Shown: in pieces, positions 8,356-17,271 of the stretch
Layout: the number at the start of each line of letters is the position of its first letter
How positions within the stretch are numbered: position 1 is the first letter of the stretch
Source: Bacteroidetes bacterium MedPE-SWsnd-G1
Lineage (GTDB): Bacteria; Bacteroidota; Bacteroidia; Flavobacteriales; Flavobacteriaceae
NCBI GenBank assembly: GCA_001874265.1
Contig: MPDD01000003.1
Location: 1-64,000, forward strand
Direction: 5' to 3'
Length of the DNA stretch: 64,000 nucleotides
The notes under the pieces: model-generated
Told to the model about the DNA's origin: nothing
The model's input: the letters and a program-made list of their open reading frames with translations, nothing else
Database searches by the model: none
Made by a program: the position numbers and the translations under genes

Positions 8356-8408
8356 AATGCATTTTAATGCTAACAAAGATGGGAAGAGTTATAGCATTAA
8401 AATGCATT
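8356..8408 (-). promoter_or_regulatory. Double-palindrome operator of ald
   Basis: A perfect 17-bp inverted repeat (8356-8372 with 8392-8408) has a 19-nt spacer, 16 bp upstream of the ald start. Each arm is itself nearly symmetric: GCATTTTAATGC and GCATTAAAATGC, centres 35 bp apart. A near-consensus -7 box on the minus strand (CATCTTTG, 8374-8381) sits in the spacer, so a protein bound to both sites would flank the promoter. An Lrp/AsnC-type regulator is a reasonable guess. Confidence 0.6.
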
Positions 8409-8543
8409 TGAATTAATATATTTTGATTCCATATTAACCTAAATATATACAGGTGTTTTTGCACTAAAAAAAGAGCATCATAATATAATTGATAGAACTC
8501 AATTAAAAACTTTACTGATTTTAGTAAATATACACTTCGGAAA

Positions 8544-11500
8544 TTACCCTACAATATTCACAATCTTACCAGGTACTACAATCACTTTCTTAGGTTCGCG
8601 ACCTTGTAATTGCTCTTTAGTTTTTTCGTGCGCTAGTACGGTTTTTTCAATATCGTCTTTGCTCATATCCAATGGTAATTCTAACGTAAAACGCATTTTA
8701 CCATTAAATGAAATTGGGTAATTCTTAGAACTCTCTACCAAGTGGCTTGCTTCAAAAACAGGGAATTCAGCGGTAGCAATAGAATCTTTATGACCCAATT
8801 TACTCCATAATTCTTCCGCAATATGCGGCGCATAAGGTGAGATTAAAACAATTAATCCTTCTAATATTTCACGCTTATTACATTTTAACGCCGTTAACTC
8901 ATTCACAGCAATCATAAATGAACTTACGGATGTATTGAAAGAGAAGTTCGCGATATCTTCATCAACCTTTTTAATGGTTTTATGTAGTGTTTTTAATTCG
9001 TCTTTATTTGCTTTTTCATCTGAAATGAAGAACGCACCATCGTCACCACTATGATATAATTTCCATAACTTCTTAAGGAATGAAAGAACCCCTGAAATAC
9101 CAGAAGTTTTCCAAGGTTTAGATTGCTCTAATGGCCCTAAAAACATTTCAAACAAACGCAAACTGTCCGCTCCATATTCTTCACAAATAGCATCTGGACT
9201 TACTACATTATATTTTGATTTCGACATTTTTTCAACCTCGCGACCTACTTTAAACGTTCCATTTTCTTCTGTGATGAATTCGGCATTTTTATGCTCTTCT
9301 CGCCAGTTTTTAAATGCTTCAATATCCAATTCATCTGAGGTGTTTACAAATGAAACATCTGCATGTATAGGAGCTAGTATTTCTTGATGAAATTCAATTT
9401 GAATTTCTGAACTGTTTTTCTTTTTTAAACCTTCTATTAGTATTGCTTCTGCTTTTTCAAATAATCCATCAAGGTCATATGCATTTCCTGACTTTTTATT
9501 TAGAGTGCCTATTGATATAAAGAAATCGTCTTTTAATACTAAATTGACTTTTCTTCCGTCTTCAGCTTTGTATGAAACACTATAGTCTAAAGAATACCTG
9601 TAAGCAAAAGCACTAGTTCCAGTAATCATCCCTTGGTTGATCAGTTTCTTTGCAAACTCATCAACAGGAACGATGCCTTTATCGAACAAGAATTTTTGCC
9701 AAAAACGAGCATATAATAAATGTCCGGTAGCATGTTCAGAACCTCCAATATATAAATCAACATCTTGCCAATAGTCCAAGGCTTCTTTACTAGCGAACTC
9801 TTCTGAATTTTGCGAGTCCATATACCTGTTAAAATACCAAGAACTTCCTGCCCAACCTGGCATGGTGTTTAGTTCTAAGGCAAAAACAGACTTGTTATCA
9901 ATTTTATCATTGCTAACAACTTTATTCGCTTTCGTATCCCAAGCCCAGTCTGTTGCATTTCCTAGAGGCGGTTTTCCATCTTCTGTAGGCAAGTATTTTT
10001 CAACTTCTGGTAAAGCAATAGGTAAATGCTTAGTATCTATCATTTGTGGCATTCCATCTTTGTAAAACACTGGGAAAGGTTCACCCCAATAACGTTGACG
10101 GCTAAATACAGCATCGCGCAATCGGTAGTTTATTTTACCATAACCAATTTTCTTTTTCTCTAGTTCATAGATAATAGTTTTCATGGCTTTCTTATATGGC
10201 AATCCATTTAAGAAATCTGAATTTGCAATCTTCGTTCCGTTCTTATCTTCATGAGCTGCTTCAGAAATATCGACACCCTCAAAAATGTTCGGAATATCAA
10301 TATCAAAGTGTTTAGCAAAGTCATAATCACGCTGATCGCCACAAGGAACTGCCATAACAGCACCTGTTCCATAACTAGCCAATACATAATCACCAATCCA
10401 AATTTGTACTTTTTCTCCTGTAAAAGGATGCTCTGCATACGCTCCGGTAAATACTCCAGAAATGGTTTTTACATCAGCCATACGATCGCGTTCGCTACGT
10501 TTTGCTGTTGCCTCTACATATGCAGTGACTGCTTTTTGTTGCTTTGCCGTTGTAATTTGAGACACTAACTCGTGCTCTGGTGCCAAAGTCATAAAACTCA
10601 CGCCAAAAATTGTGTCCGGTCTTGTTGTAAAGACATCGATTATTTTTGCTGCTTCTTTTTTGACTTTCTTTTTGGCAACTTTTTTAATTTCTGCAATCTT
10701 AGGGAATTGAATTCCGTTATTGATTTTAGAAAGTACTTTATCAATATTTTCAAGTATTTCTTCTTCAGTAATGTAAACTACACTATAGCCTTCTGTTGCA
10801 TAGAAATTTGCTCTAGCAATTTCATCCTCTTTACCAGAAAACTCTACAATGGTTTTTTTATTAAAACTTACAAAATCGGTAATAAAATCACCCAAGATGT
10901 ATTGCTGTCTAAATTTTACTGAACCTTTTTTCTTACGCAATACATCCCAAAGCATACTACTAGCTTTAGAGGTATTTAAACGTAAGGTCTTAATCTCTTC
11001 AATGGTTTTAAAAGAAAGGGCTCCTTTTTCGTCAGTTGAATCGTTAGGTAACACTTTAAAAGAAACCATAGCACCTTGCGAGCGCCCGATCCAATTTGTT
11101 TGAGAATCTTTAAGAGGTTGCGGCCAATCTATATGTTGTAATCCGTCTAATAAACGTTGAGAATACGCCGAAATACGCATAGACCATTGGGTCATTTTTT
11201 TACGAACGACAGCATGTCCACCACGCTCCGAAACTCCATTTACAATTTCGTCGTTTGCCAAAACCGTTCCTAATGCCGGACACCAGTTTACTTCGGTATC
11301 AGATAGAAATGTCAATCGGTATTGTAATAGAATCTCTTGTTTTTTCTTTTTTGAAAACTTCTTCCAAGCAGCTGCTGTAAATGATGCAATTTCTTCATCG
11401 CAAACCGCGTTTACTTTTTTGTTTCCTTCTGCTTCAAAAATGGCTTCTAATGTAGAAATATCTTCTGCCTTGTCCGAATCTTTATTATACCAAGAATTGA

Positions 11501-11927
11501 ACAATTGAATGAAAATCCATTGTGTCCATTTATAATATTCTGGTGAAGACGTTCTTACCTCACGTGACCAATCAAAAGAAAAACCAATACGATCTAATTG
11601 ACGACGATATGTTGCAATATTCTCCTCTGTTGTTTTTGCAGGATGTTGCCCAGTTTGAATTGCATATTGCTCTGCAGGTAAGCCAAAAGAATCGTAACCT
11701 TGTGGATGTAAAACATTAAATCCTTTATGACGCTTGTATCGTGCATAAATATCTGAGGCAATATAACCTAGTGGATGTCCAACATGCAGTCCTGCTCCAG
11801 ATGGATAAGGGAACATATCCAGTACATAATATTTTGGTTTGTCAGAATTATTAGAGGCTTTAAATGTTTGGTTCTTTGCCCAATATTGTTGCCAGTCTTT
11901 TTCTATTCTTTTGTGATCGTAACTCAT
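8544..11927 (-). CDS. leuS: Leucyl-tRNA synthetase with an inserted DUF559 domain
   Basis: Charges tRNA-Leu. All class I elements are present: HVGH (48-51), the editing-domain TTRPDT stretch (434-439), the YIGGSEHATGHLLYARFW region and KMSKS (900-904). At 1127 residues it is far longer than the usual 800-950. Three insertions explain this. Residues about 150-205 are common in Bacteroidota. Residues about 306-428 form a DUF559 nuclease-like domain plus a lysine-rich tail, placed inside the editing domain. Residues about 783-850 form an extra segment in the leucine-specific region before KMSKS. The frame is intact throughout, so the gene is presumably functional. It is preceded by its own promoter and by panE. 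Confidence 0.95.
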   Translation of the reverse strand: MSYDHKRIEKDWQQYWAKNQTFKASNNSDKPKYYVLDMFPYPSGAGLHVGHPLGYIASDIYARYKRHKGFNVLHPQGYDSFGLPAEQYAIQTGQHPAKTTEENIATYRRQLDRIGFSFDWSREVRTSSPEYYKWTQWIFIQLFNSWYNKDSDKAEDISTLEAIFEAEGNKKVNAVCDEEIASFTAAAWKKFSKKKKQEILLQYRLTFLSDTEVNWCPALGTVLANDEIVNGVSERGGHAVVRKKMTQWSMRISAYSQRLLDGLQHIDWPQPLKDSQTNWIGRSQGAMVSFKVLPNDSTDEKGALSFKTIEEIKTLRLNTSKASSMLWDVLRKKKGSVKFRQQYILGDFITDFVSFNKKTIVEFSGKEDEIARANFYATEGYSVVYITEEEILENIDKVLSKINNGIQFPKIAEIKKVAKKKVKKEAAKIIDVFTTRPDTIFGVSFMTLAPEHELVSQITTAKQQKAVTAYVEATAKRSERDRMADVKTISGVFTGAYAEHPFTGEKVQIWIGDYVLASYGTGAVMAVPCGDQRDYDFAKHFDIDIPNIFEGVDISEAAHEDKNGTKIANSDFLNGLPYKKAMKTIIYELEKKKIGYGKINYRLRDAVFSRQRYWGEPFPVFYKDGMPQMIDTKHLPIALPEVEKYLPTEDGKPPLGNATDWAWDTKANKVVSNDKIDNKSVFALELNTMPGWAGSSWYFNRYMDSQNSEEFASKEALDYWQDVDLYIGGSEHATGHLLYARFWQKFLFDKGIVPVDEFAKKLINQGMITGTSAFAYRYSLDYSVSYKAEDGRKVNLVLKDDFFISIGTLNKKSGNAYDLDGLFEKAEAILIEGLKKKNSSEIQIEFHQEILAPIHADVSFVNTSDELDIEAFKNWREEHKNAEFITEENGTFKVGREVEKMSKSKYNVVSPDAICEEYGADSLRLFEMFLGPLEQSKPWKTSGISGVLSFLKKLWKLYHSGDDGAFFISDEKANKDELKTLHKTIKKVDEDIANFSFNTSVSSFMIAVNELTALKCNKREILEGLIVLISPYAPHIAEELWSKLGHKDSIATAEFPVFEASHLVESSKNYPISFNGKMRFTLELPLDMSKDDIEKTVLAHEKTKEQLQGREPKKVIVVPGKIVNIVG
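10644..11012 (-). other. DUF559 domain coding segment inside leuS
   Basis: Codes residues about 306-428 of LeuRS. It matches the free-standing DUF559 (Vsr-like/PD-(D/E)XK fold) pattern in order: MLWDVLR, KFRQQ (339-342 region), ITDF with Asp351, IVEF with Glu362, GYSVV, and ENIDKVLSKI. In usual DUF559 proteins the glutamate strand reads ELDG followed by a histidine; here it reads EFSGKED, so part of the catalytic set is missing. A KKVAKKKVKKEAAK linker leads back into the LeuRS strand IIDVFTTRPDT. Confidence 0.75.
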
Positions 11928-11966
11928 AACTCAACTTCCTGCTTTAACAGCGTTTCTTAAAGTTGG

Positions 11967-11974
11967 CAAAGTTA
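11967..11974 (-). promoter_or_regulatory. -7 box of leuS
   Basis: The minus strand reads TAACTTTG, a full match to TAnnTTTG, about 40 bp before the leuS start. leuS can therefore be transcribed independently of panE. Confidence 0.55.
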
Positions 11975-12000
11975 CTGCTTCTGTTCGAAAGAATAAAGGA

Positions 12001-12933
12001 TTATTTTATCCCTCTAGCAACTAATTCTTGCGGTAATAAACTGTTGTAAATAAATGCATTCACCGGAGTTTCAATCCCAAATTTTTCTCCTTGTTTTACA
12101 ATATATCCATTAAAATTTTCAAGCTCAGAAGGGCGGCCTTCTAAAATATCTCTTTGTGTAGACGCTGTTGAATCGTATGGTTGATTGCTAATAAATGTCA
12201 TCATCGTTTTATCAAAATCGTTTGGTAAATCAATGTTTCGAGCTTTAGCAATGGCCAACATTTCCTTAATAATTCCTGCGAACATTTTTCTTGTATCTTT
12301 TAACTCATACATTTTACCAATGGAATAACCGGTATATCCGCCCAAGCCACTTACAGTATTAATAAAAATGAATTTTTTCCACAAATCGGATTTAATTGAA
12401 GTTGAAACTGTCGATTTAAAAAGTGCTTTTTCAAAAGCTTGTTTTATTTTTTGAACTCTCTCCGAATCAGTATGGTTTAATTCACCAAAAATCAATTCAG
12501 GTGGAAAGCCAAAATGATTTATAATTCCGGGTGCTTCAATCTTAGCATATAAACGACAAAATCCACCAAGTACATTATTGGTTCCGAGTATTTCCGTTAA
12601 ATCATCGATATGTGCAACGCCATTCTGTAAAGGAAGAATTGTGGTGTTTGGTTGAACTAAAGGTTTAATAAGTTTTCCAGCTTCTCTTACTTGCCAAGAT
12701 TTAACTCCTAGAATTATAACATCAAAGTCAGGTTTTAATTCTTTTGGATTGTCGGTTGCACAAACTTCATTAAGATGATAATCACCATCAATGCTTTTAA
12801 GTTGTAAACCTTTGTTGCGAATGGCTTTTAGGTGTTCACCGCGGGCAATAAAAGTAACCTGATGCCCACATTGTGCCATACGAGTTCCAAAATAACCTCC
12901 AACCCCGCCAGTTCCATAAACCAGTATTTTCAT
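12001..12933 (-). CDS. panE: 2-dehydropantoate 2-reductase
   Basis: NADPH-dependent reduction of ketopantoate to pantoate in coenzyme A synthesis. The 310-residue length is normal. The Rossmann motif GTGGVGGYFG starts at residue 7, and the family pattern WxKFxxxN is present with Lys187 and Asn192 as likely catalytic and substrate residues. It is divergent from mntR and upstream of leuS on the same strand. Ketopantoate reductase paralogues acting on other 2-keto acids exist, so the exact substrate is not certain. Confidence 0.85.
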   Translation of the reverse strand: MKILVYGTGGVGGYFGTRMAQCGHQVTFIARGEHLKAIRNKGLQLKSIDGDYHLNEVCATDNPKELKPDFDVIILGVKSWQVREAGKLIKPLVQPNTTILPLQNGVAHIDDLTEILGTNNVLGGFCRLYAKIEAPGIINHFGFPPELIFGELNHTDSERVQKIKQAFEKALFKSTVSTSIKSDLWKKFIFINTVSGLGGYTGYSIGKMYELKDTRKMFAGIIKEMLAIAKARNIDLPNDFDKTMMTFISNQPYDSTASTQRDILEGRPSELENFNGYIVKQGEKFGIETPVNAFIYNSLLPQELVARGIK

Positions 12934-13006
12934 GAGTTTGAATTTTTGAACAAGATAAGCAGATTTAAAACTTAATAAAACGCATTCCTAAATAAATTAT
13001 TTTAGT

Positions 13007-13038
13007 TATGTTTGTAAAATATTTAAGTATACTTAAAT
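13007..13038 (+). promoter_or_regulatory. mntR promoter with 18-bp palindromic operator
   Basis: A -7 box TATGTTTG (13007-13014) is followed by the perfect 18-bp palindrome atttaagtatacttaaat at 13021-13038, which covers the expected transcription start near 13020. This arrangement fits autorepression by the DtxR/MntR-type protein encoded 18 bp downstream. Confidence 0.65.
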
Positions 13039-13055
13039 TTTAAATTAAGTTAACC

Positions 13056-13715
13056 ATGTCAGTTGCTGTAGAAAACTTTGTAAAAACAATTTATCAATTG
13101 GATGTCTTACACCATGAAGACACCAAGCCAGGTAATATTGCTAAGAAATTAAATATTACAAATGCCGCTGCTACCGATATGGCTCGAAAACTATCGACCA
13201 AAGATTTATTGATTTACGAAAAATACAAGCCATTAAAATTAACCGCTCTTGGAGAGAAAATGGCCTTAAATGTAATTCGAAAGCATCGACTTTGGGAATC
13301 TTTATTATTTAAGTTATTTGGTATGTCACTGCACGACATTCATCGCGAAGCGGAATTATTAGAGCATCAAACATCAGATTTATTGGCGAACAGAATTAGT
13401 GCCTATTTAGGCCATCCTAAATTCGACCCACATGGTGACCCAATTCCAAATGAAGATGGTGTTATTACAACAACAGATACTTCGGTGGTTATGTCTAAGG
13501 CTATAGAAGGTAACACTTATGTTATTTCTAGATTGGTAAGTGACAACAAAGAATTCTTTGATTTTTGTTTGGAAAACGGGTTAATTAATGGTGCCGAAAT
13601 TGAAATAAATAAACAGTTTAGCACAAGTAATATGACCCAAATTACCGTGGCTAAAAACACCCTATTACTCAACCAAGACTTTACGGATATTATTTATTTA
13701 AATGAGTTCAATTAA
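13056..13715 (+). CDS. DtxR/MntR-family metal-dependent regulator
   Basis: A 219-residue regulator. It has an N-terminal winged helix (about 1-65, with NIAKKLNITNAAATDMARKL as the recognition region), a dimer and metal-binding domain with the H/E-rich helices HDIHREAELLEHQ and GHPKFDPHGDPIP, and a C-terminal FeoA/SH3-like domain (about 150-219). Family members repress metal uptake genes when Mn(II) or Fe(II) is abundant. The gene is preceded by a perfect palindrome at its start site and overlaps the TonB receptor gene by 14 bp, so it most likely controls its own operon. Whether the co-metal is Mn or Fe cannot be read from the sequence. Confidence 0.9.
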   Translation: MSVAVENFVKTIYQLDVLHHEDTKPGNIAKKLNITNAAATDMARKLSTKDLLIYEKYKPLKLTALGEKMALNVIRKHRLWESLLFKLFGMSLHDIHREAELLEHQTSDLLANRISAYLGHPKFDPHGDPIPNEDGVITTTDTSVVMSKAIEGNTYVISRLVSDNKEFFDFCLENGLINGAEIEINKQFSTSNMTQITVAKNTLLLNQDFTDIIYLNEFN

Positions 13716-15960
13716 ATCACAATTACTACTAATAGGGTTTGTCCTGTTAACGGTAAGTGTATTCTCTCAATCAACTGTTAGGGGAAAGGTACGCTTTCAA
13801 GGTGATGTATTGCCTTATGCAAACGTGTATTTAGAAGGTACCACATATGGAACAACTACTACAGAAGAAGGAGTATATGAATTAAAAAACATTCCGAATG
13901 GTGCTTACAAAATAACAGTATCTTTTACTGGAATGGAACCAACTTCAAAAAAAATCAACCTTAAAGGAAGAGAGATTACGGTTCATTTCGAATTAAACGA
14001 AAGTTCATCTTTAGATGAGGTCGTTATTACGGGTACGTTAAAACCTGTATCCAGATCTTCTACTCCTGTACCGGTTGAAGTTTACAAACCAACATTTTTT
14101 AAGAAAAACCCAACTCCAAACATATTTGATGCCTTGCAAAATGTAAATGGCGTTCGACCACAATTAAATTGTAACGTATGTAATACTGGCGATATTCATA
14201 TCAACGGATTGGAAGGGCCATATACACTTGTAATGATTGATGGAATGCCTATAGTTTCAGGTCTATCAACAGTTTATGGGTTGTCCGGAATTCCGAATGC
14301 CTTAATGGAAAGATTGGAAATTGTAAAAGGGCCTGCATCGTCTTTGTATGGAAGTGAAGCCGTTGGAGGTTTGATTAATATCATTACCAAAAACCCTGGG
14401 TCTGCACCTAAATTTTTTGCCGATGTAAATGTCACGTCTTGGTTAGAAACGAATATTGATGTGGGTATGAAAGCGAACATAAATAATAGTTCTGTACTGA
14501 CAGGAGTTAACTATTATAATTACAGCAACCCAATAGATAACAACGACGATAATTTTACGGATGTTACTTTACAAGATAGAATATCGGTTTTCCAGAAATG
14601 GAATTTCAACAGGAAAAGTAACAAGTTATTTTCCGTAGCTGGGCGTTTTTTTTATGAAGACAGATGGGGAGGAGAAATGCAGTGGAATAAATCATATAGA
14701 GGCGGCAACGAGGTTTATGGTGAATCTATTTACACCAAACGATGGGAAATTTTGGGCTCTTATCAATTACCTGTAGAACCCAATATGCTATTTAATTTTT
14801 CTTATACCGACCATGATCAAAACTCTGTTTACGGAGACACTCCATATTTAGCAAAACAAAAAATAGGATTCGGACAGTTAACATATGATCTAACCAAGAA
14901 TAAGCACGATTTACTATTTGGTGCGGCGGTTCGCTATCAATATTATGATGATAATACGCCTGCAACTGAAACTGAAGACGAAGTTGTAATTCCTAGTTTA
15001 TTTGTACAAGACGAAATTGATTTGGCAGAAAAGCATACCTTATTGCTCGGTGCAAGATATGATTATGACAGTAGACATGGTAATATTTTTACCCCAAGAT
15101 TAGCGTACAAGTGGAGTGTAAGTGACAATAGTATTTTGCGTTTAAATGCGGGAACTGGCTTTAGAGTGGTAAACTTATTTACCGAAGAACATGCTGCGTT
15201 AACAGGTTCTAGAGATGTGATAATTGCGGAAGAATTAGAACCTGAACAGTCATATAACATCAATTTGAATTTTTTAAGTAAAATTTATGCTAACAACGGA
15301 ACTTTCATTGGGCTAGATGCCTCTGCTTGGTACACCTATTTTAACAATCTCATAATTCCAGATTACGATACCAATCCAAATCAAATCATTTACGATAATC
15401 TAGACGGGTACGCTGTTACAGCAGGTATTAGCGGTAATGTAGATATTATTTTTAGTAATGGAATTAAAGCTTTAATTGGTGGTACTTATATGAATGTTGC
15501 CAATACAGAAGAAGGAGTTACTAAAGACCAAATTTTGACAGAGAAATTCTCTGGAACTTGGGCAGTTTCTTACAAAATACAAGATTGGAATTTAAATATA
15601 GATTACACCGGAAATGTATATGGACCAATGCGATTGCCACTGTTAGGAGATTTGGATCCTAGACAAGAATATTCTCCGTATTGGAGTATTCAAAACATTC
15701 AATTTACATATGATGGATGGGAAGGGTTTGAATTGTACGCAGGTGTAAAAAACTTATTAAATTGGACCCCTAATAAAGGAAACCCATTTATTATAGCCAG
15801 AGCGCATGATCCATTTGATAAAGATGTGGTATTCGATAATGATGGTAATGTAGTGGCAACTCCAGAGAATCCATATGCATTAACATTTGATCCGTCTTAT
15901 GTTTATGCACCAAATCAAGGTATAAGAGGCTTTATAGGCTTGCGATATAATTTGAATTAA
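13702..15960 (+). CDS. TonB-dependent outer-membrane receptor, probable metal uptake
   Basis: A 752-residue receptor: signal peptide ending VFSQ, a carboxypeptidase-regulatory-like domain (25-105), TonB-box-like LDEVVITG (104-111), a plug (about 125-230) and a 22-strand-type barrel to the C-terminal aromatic end. The plug has two cysteines in LNCNVC (157 and 160) that could form a disulfide or bind metal. It overlaps the MntR-like gene by 14 bp and is followed by a thioredoxin-like protein and a ZIP transporter. The likely substrate is therefore a divalent metal or its chelate. Receptor class is firm; substrate is inferred. Confidence 0.88.
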   Translation: MSSIKSQLLLIGFVLLTVSVFSQSTVRGKVRFQGDVLPYANVYLEGTTYGTTTTEEGVYELKNIPNGAYKITVSFTGMEPTSKKINLKGREITVHFELNESSSLDEVVITGTLKPVSRSSTPVPVEVYKPTFFKKNPTPNIFDALQNVNGVRPQLNCNVCNTGDIHINGLEGPYTLVMIDGMPIVSGLSTVYGLSGIPNALMERLEIVKGPASSLYGSEAVGGLINIITKNPGSAPKFFADVNVTSWLETNIDVGMKANINNSSVLTGVNYYNYSNPIDNNDDNFTDVTLQDRISVFQKWNFNRKSNKLFSVAGRFFYEDRWGGEMQWNKSYRGGNEVYGESIYTKRWEILGSYQLPVEPNMLFNFSYTDHDQNSVYGDTPYLAKQKIGFGQLTYDLTKNKHDLLFGAAVRYQYYDDNTPATETEDEVVIPSLFVQDEIDLAEKHTLLLGARYDYDSRHGNIFTPRLAYKWSVSDNSILRLNAGTGFRVVNLFTEEHAALTGSRDVIIAEELEPEQSYNINLNFLSKIYANNGTFIGLDASAWYTYFNNLIIPDYDTNPNQIIYDNLDGYAVTAGISGNVDIIFSNGIKALIGGTYMNVANTEEGVTKDQILTEKFSGTWAVSYKIQDWNLNIDYTGNVYGPMRLPLLGDLDPRQEYSPYWSIQNIQFTYDGWEGFELYAGVKNLLNWTPNKGNPFIIARAHDPFDKDVVFDNDGNVVATPENPYALTFDPSYVYAPNQGIRGFIGLRYNLN

Positions 15961-15961
15961 A

Positions 15962-16420
15962 ATGAAACAGATAAGTGTTGTTTTACTGCTCTTTTTTTCT
16001 TCATTGACTTTTGGTCAATTAAAGACCTATTCTTTTGAAGAAGTAGACGTATTGCAAAAAAGTGATCCAAAACCTGTATTTATTTTCATTCATACGGATT
16101 GGTGTAAAGTGTGTCATTTAATGAAGAATACAACACTAAGGAACAAGCGAATTATTAAAAAGTTGAACAACGATTTTTACACCATAATGTTCGATGCAGA
16201 ATCTAAAGAAGATATTATTTTTCATAACCAAAAATACGCTTATAAACCATCTGGACCCACGACTGGAACCCATGAATTGGCTTATGAAATAGGAATGCTA
16301 GATGGGCAGTTGGCATTCCCAACAACTTGCATTTTAGATAAAAATTACGACATTGTATTTCAATTCAATATGTCGCTTAGTAAAAATGAATTAATGATGA
16401 TATTAAATAAAACTGATTAG
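15962..16420 (+). CDS. Periplasmic thioredoxin-fold protein
   Basis: A 152-residue exported protein (signal cleaved near TFG-Q) with a single thioredoxin domain. It has a WCKVC active site (Cys48, Cys51) and the cis-proline region AFPTTCI. It starts one base after the receptor stop and ends 2 bp before the ZIP gene, so it belongs to the metal operon. A role in reducing the paired cysteines of the receptor plug is an attractive guess. It resembles the DUF255/thioredoxin_7 type more than DsbA. Confidence 0.85.
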   Translation: MKQISVVLLLFFSSLTFGQLKTYSFEEVDVLQKSDPKPVFIFIHTDWCKVCHLMKNTTLRNKRIIKKLNNDFYTIMFDAESKEDIIFHNQKYAYKPSGPTTGTHELAYEIGMLDGQLAFPTTCILDKNYDIVFQFNMSLSKNELMMILNKTD

Positions 16421-16422
16421 TT

Positions 16423-17247
16423 ATGATGGATCAAATAATTAACTATTTTGAAAACATTGACCCCGTATTAGCAGCCTTTTATGCTACTTTATTTACTTGG
16501 GGTTTAACAGCAGCCGGAGCCGGACTTGTTTTTCTTTTCAAAGGAATGAACCGCGCTGTTTTTGATGGAATGCTAGGATTTACCGGAGGTGTAATGGTGG
16601 CAGCCAGTTTTTGGAGTTTATTAGCTCCTGGAATTGAAATGAGCCCGGGGGAAGGTTTTGTGAAAGTAATTCCTGCTGTAGTTGGATTTGGTTTAGGGGC
16701 TTTGTTTTTATTTGGCTTGGACAAAATAATGCCGCACTTACACGTAAATTTTAAAGAAACAGAAAAGGAAGGAGTAAAAACGCAATTGCATAAAACCACA
16801 TTGTTGGTGCTCGCAATTACCCTGCATAATATACCTGAAGGCTTGGCTATTGGAGTATTATTTGGAGGTGTAGCTGCAGGATTTGATGGTGCTACCATTG
16901 GAGGGGCTGTTGCCTTGGCAATAGGAATTGGATTGCAAAATTTCCCGGAAGGATTTGCAGTAGCAATGCCGTTAAGAAGAGAAGGATTTAGTAGGAGAAA
17001 AAGTTGGTGGTACGGTCAAATGTCAGCTATTGTAGAGCCAATTGCAGCAGTAATAGGAGCATGGGCTGTAATGACATTTCAACCTATTTTGCCATATGCA
17101 TTAGCCTTTGCAGCAGGCGCTATGATTTTTGTTGTAGTAGAAGAGGTAATACCCGAAACACAGCGAGATAAATATACAGATATCGCCACACTTGGTTTTA
17201 TAGGCGGGTTTATTGTAATGATGACCTTAGATGTGGGATTAGGGTAG
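16423..17247 (+). CDS. ZIP-family metal transporter
   Basis: A 274-residue inner-membrane transporter of the ZupT/GufA branch with eight predicted helices. The two metal-site helices are clear: HNIPEG (135-140, ligands His135, Asn136 and Glu139) and QNFPEG (172-177, Asn173 and Glu176). A short PHLHVNF loop lies between helices 3 and 4. ZIP proteins move Zn, Mn or Fe into the cytoplasm. As last gene of the mntR operon it would complete a route from outer membrane to cytoplasm. Confidence 0.92.
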   Translation: MMDQIINYFENIDPVLAAFYATLFTWGLTAAGAGLVFLFKGMNRAVFDGMLGFTGGVMVAASFWSLLAPGIEMSPGEGFVKVIPAVVGFGLGALFLFGLDKIMPHLHVNFKETEKEGVKTQLHKTTLLVLAITLHNIPEGLAIGVLFGGVAAGFDGATIGGAVALAIGIGLQNFPEGFAVAMPLRREGFSRRKSWWYGQMSAIVEPIAAVIGAWAVMTFQPILPYALAFAAGAMIFVVVEEVIPETQRDKYTDIATLGFIGGFIVMMTLDVGLG

Positions 17248-17271
17248 TTCAATATCATATATTAAAATTTT

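Noticed and set aside
8341-8376. Longer alanine dehydrogenase from TTG 8376
   Set aside because: The added residues have no family counterpart and would include the operator-promoter region; ATG 8340 gives the exact conserved N-terminus.
10644-11012. leuS insertion as an intein or a frameshift artefact
   Set aside because: There are no intein splice residues or HINT motifs, and the frame is continuous with the DUF559 pattern on both sides.
10208-11103. Open plus-strand frames of 84-116 codons opposite leuS
   Set aside because: They lie across the conserved LeuRS frame, have no promoter box and give Cys/Phe-rich translations typical of antisense shadows.
11928-12000. Possible T-box or attenuator before leuS
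   Set aside because: The leader is about 35 nt after the -7 box and has only a 6-bp pairing. No T-box sequence is seen.
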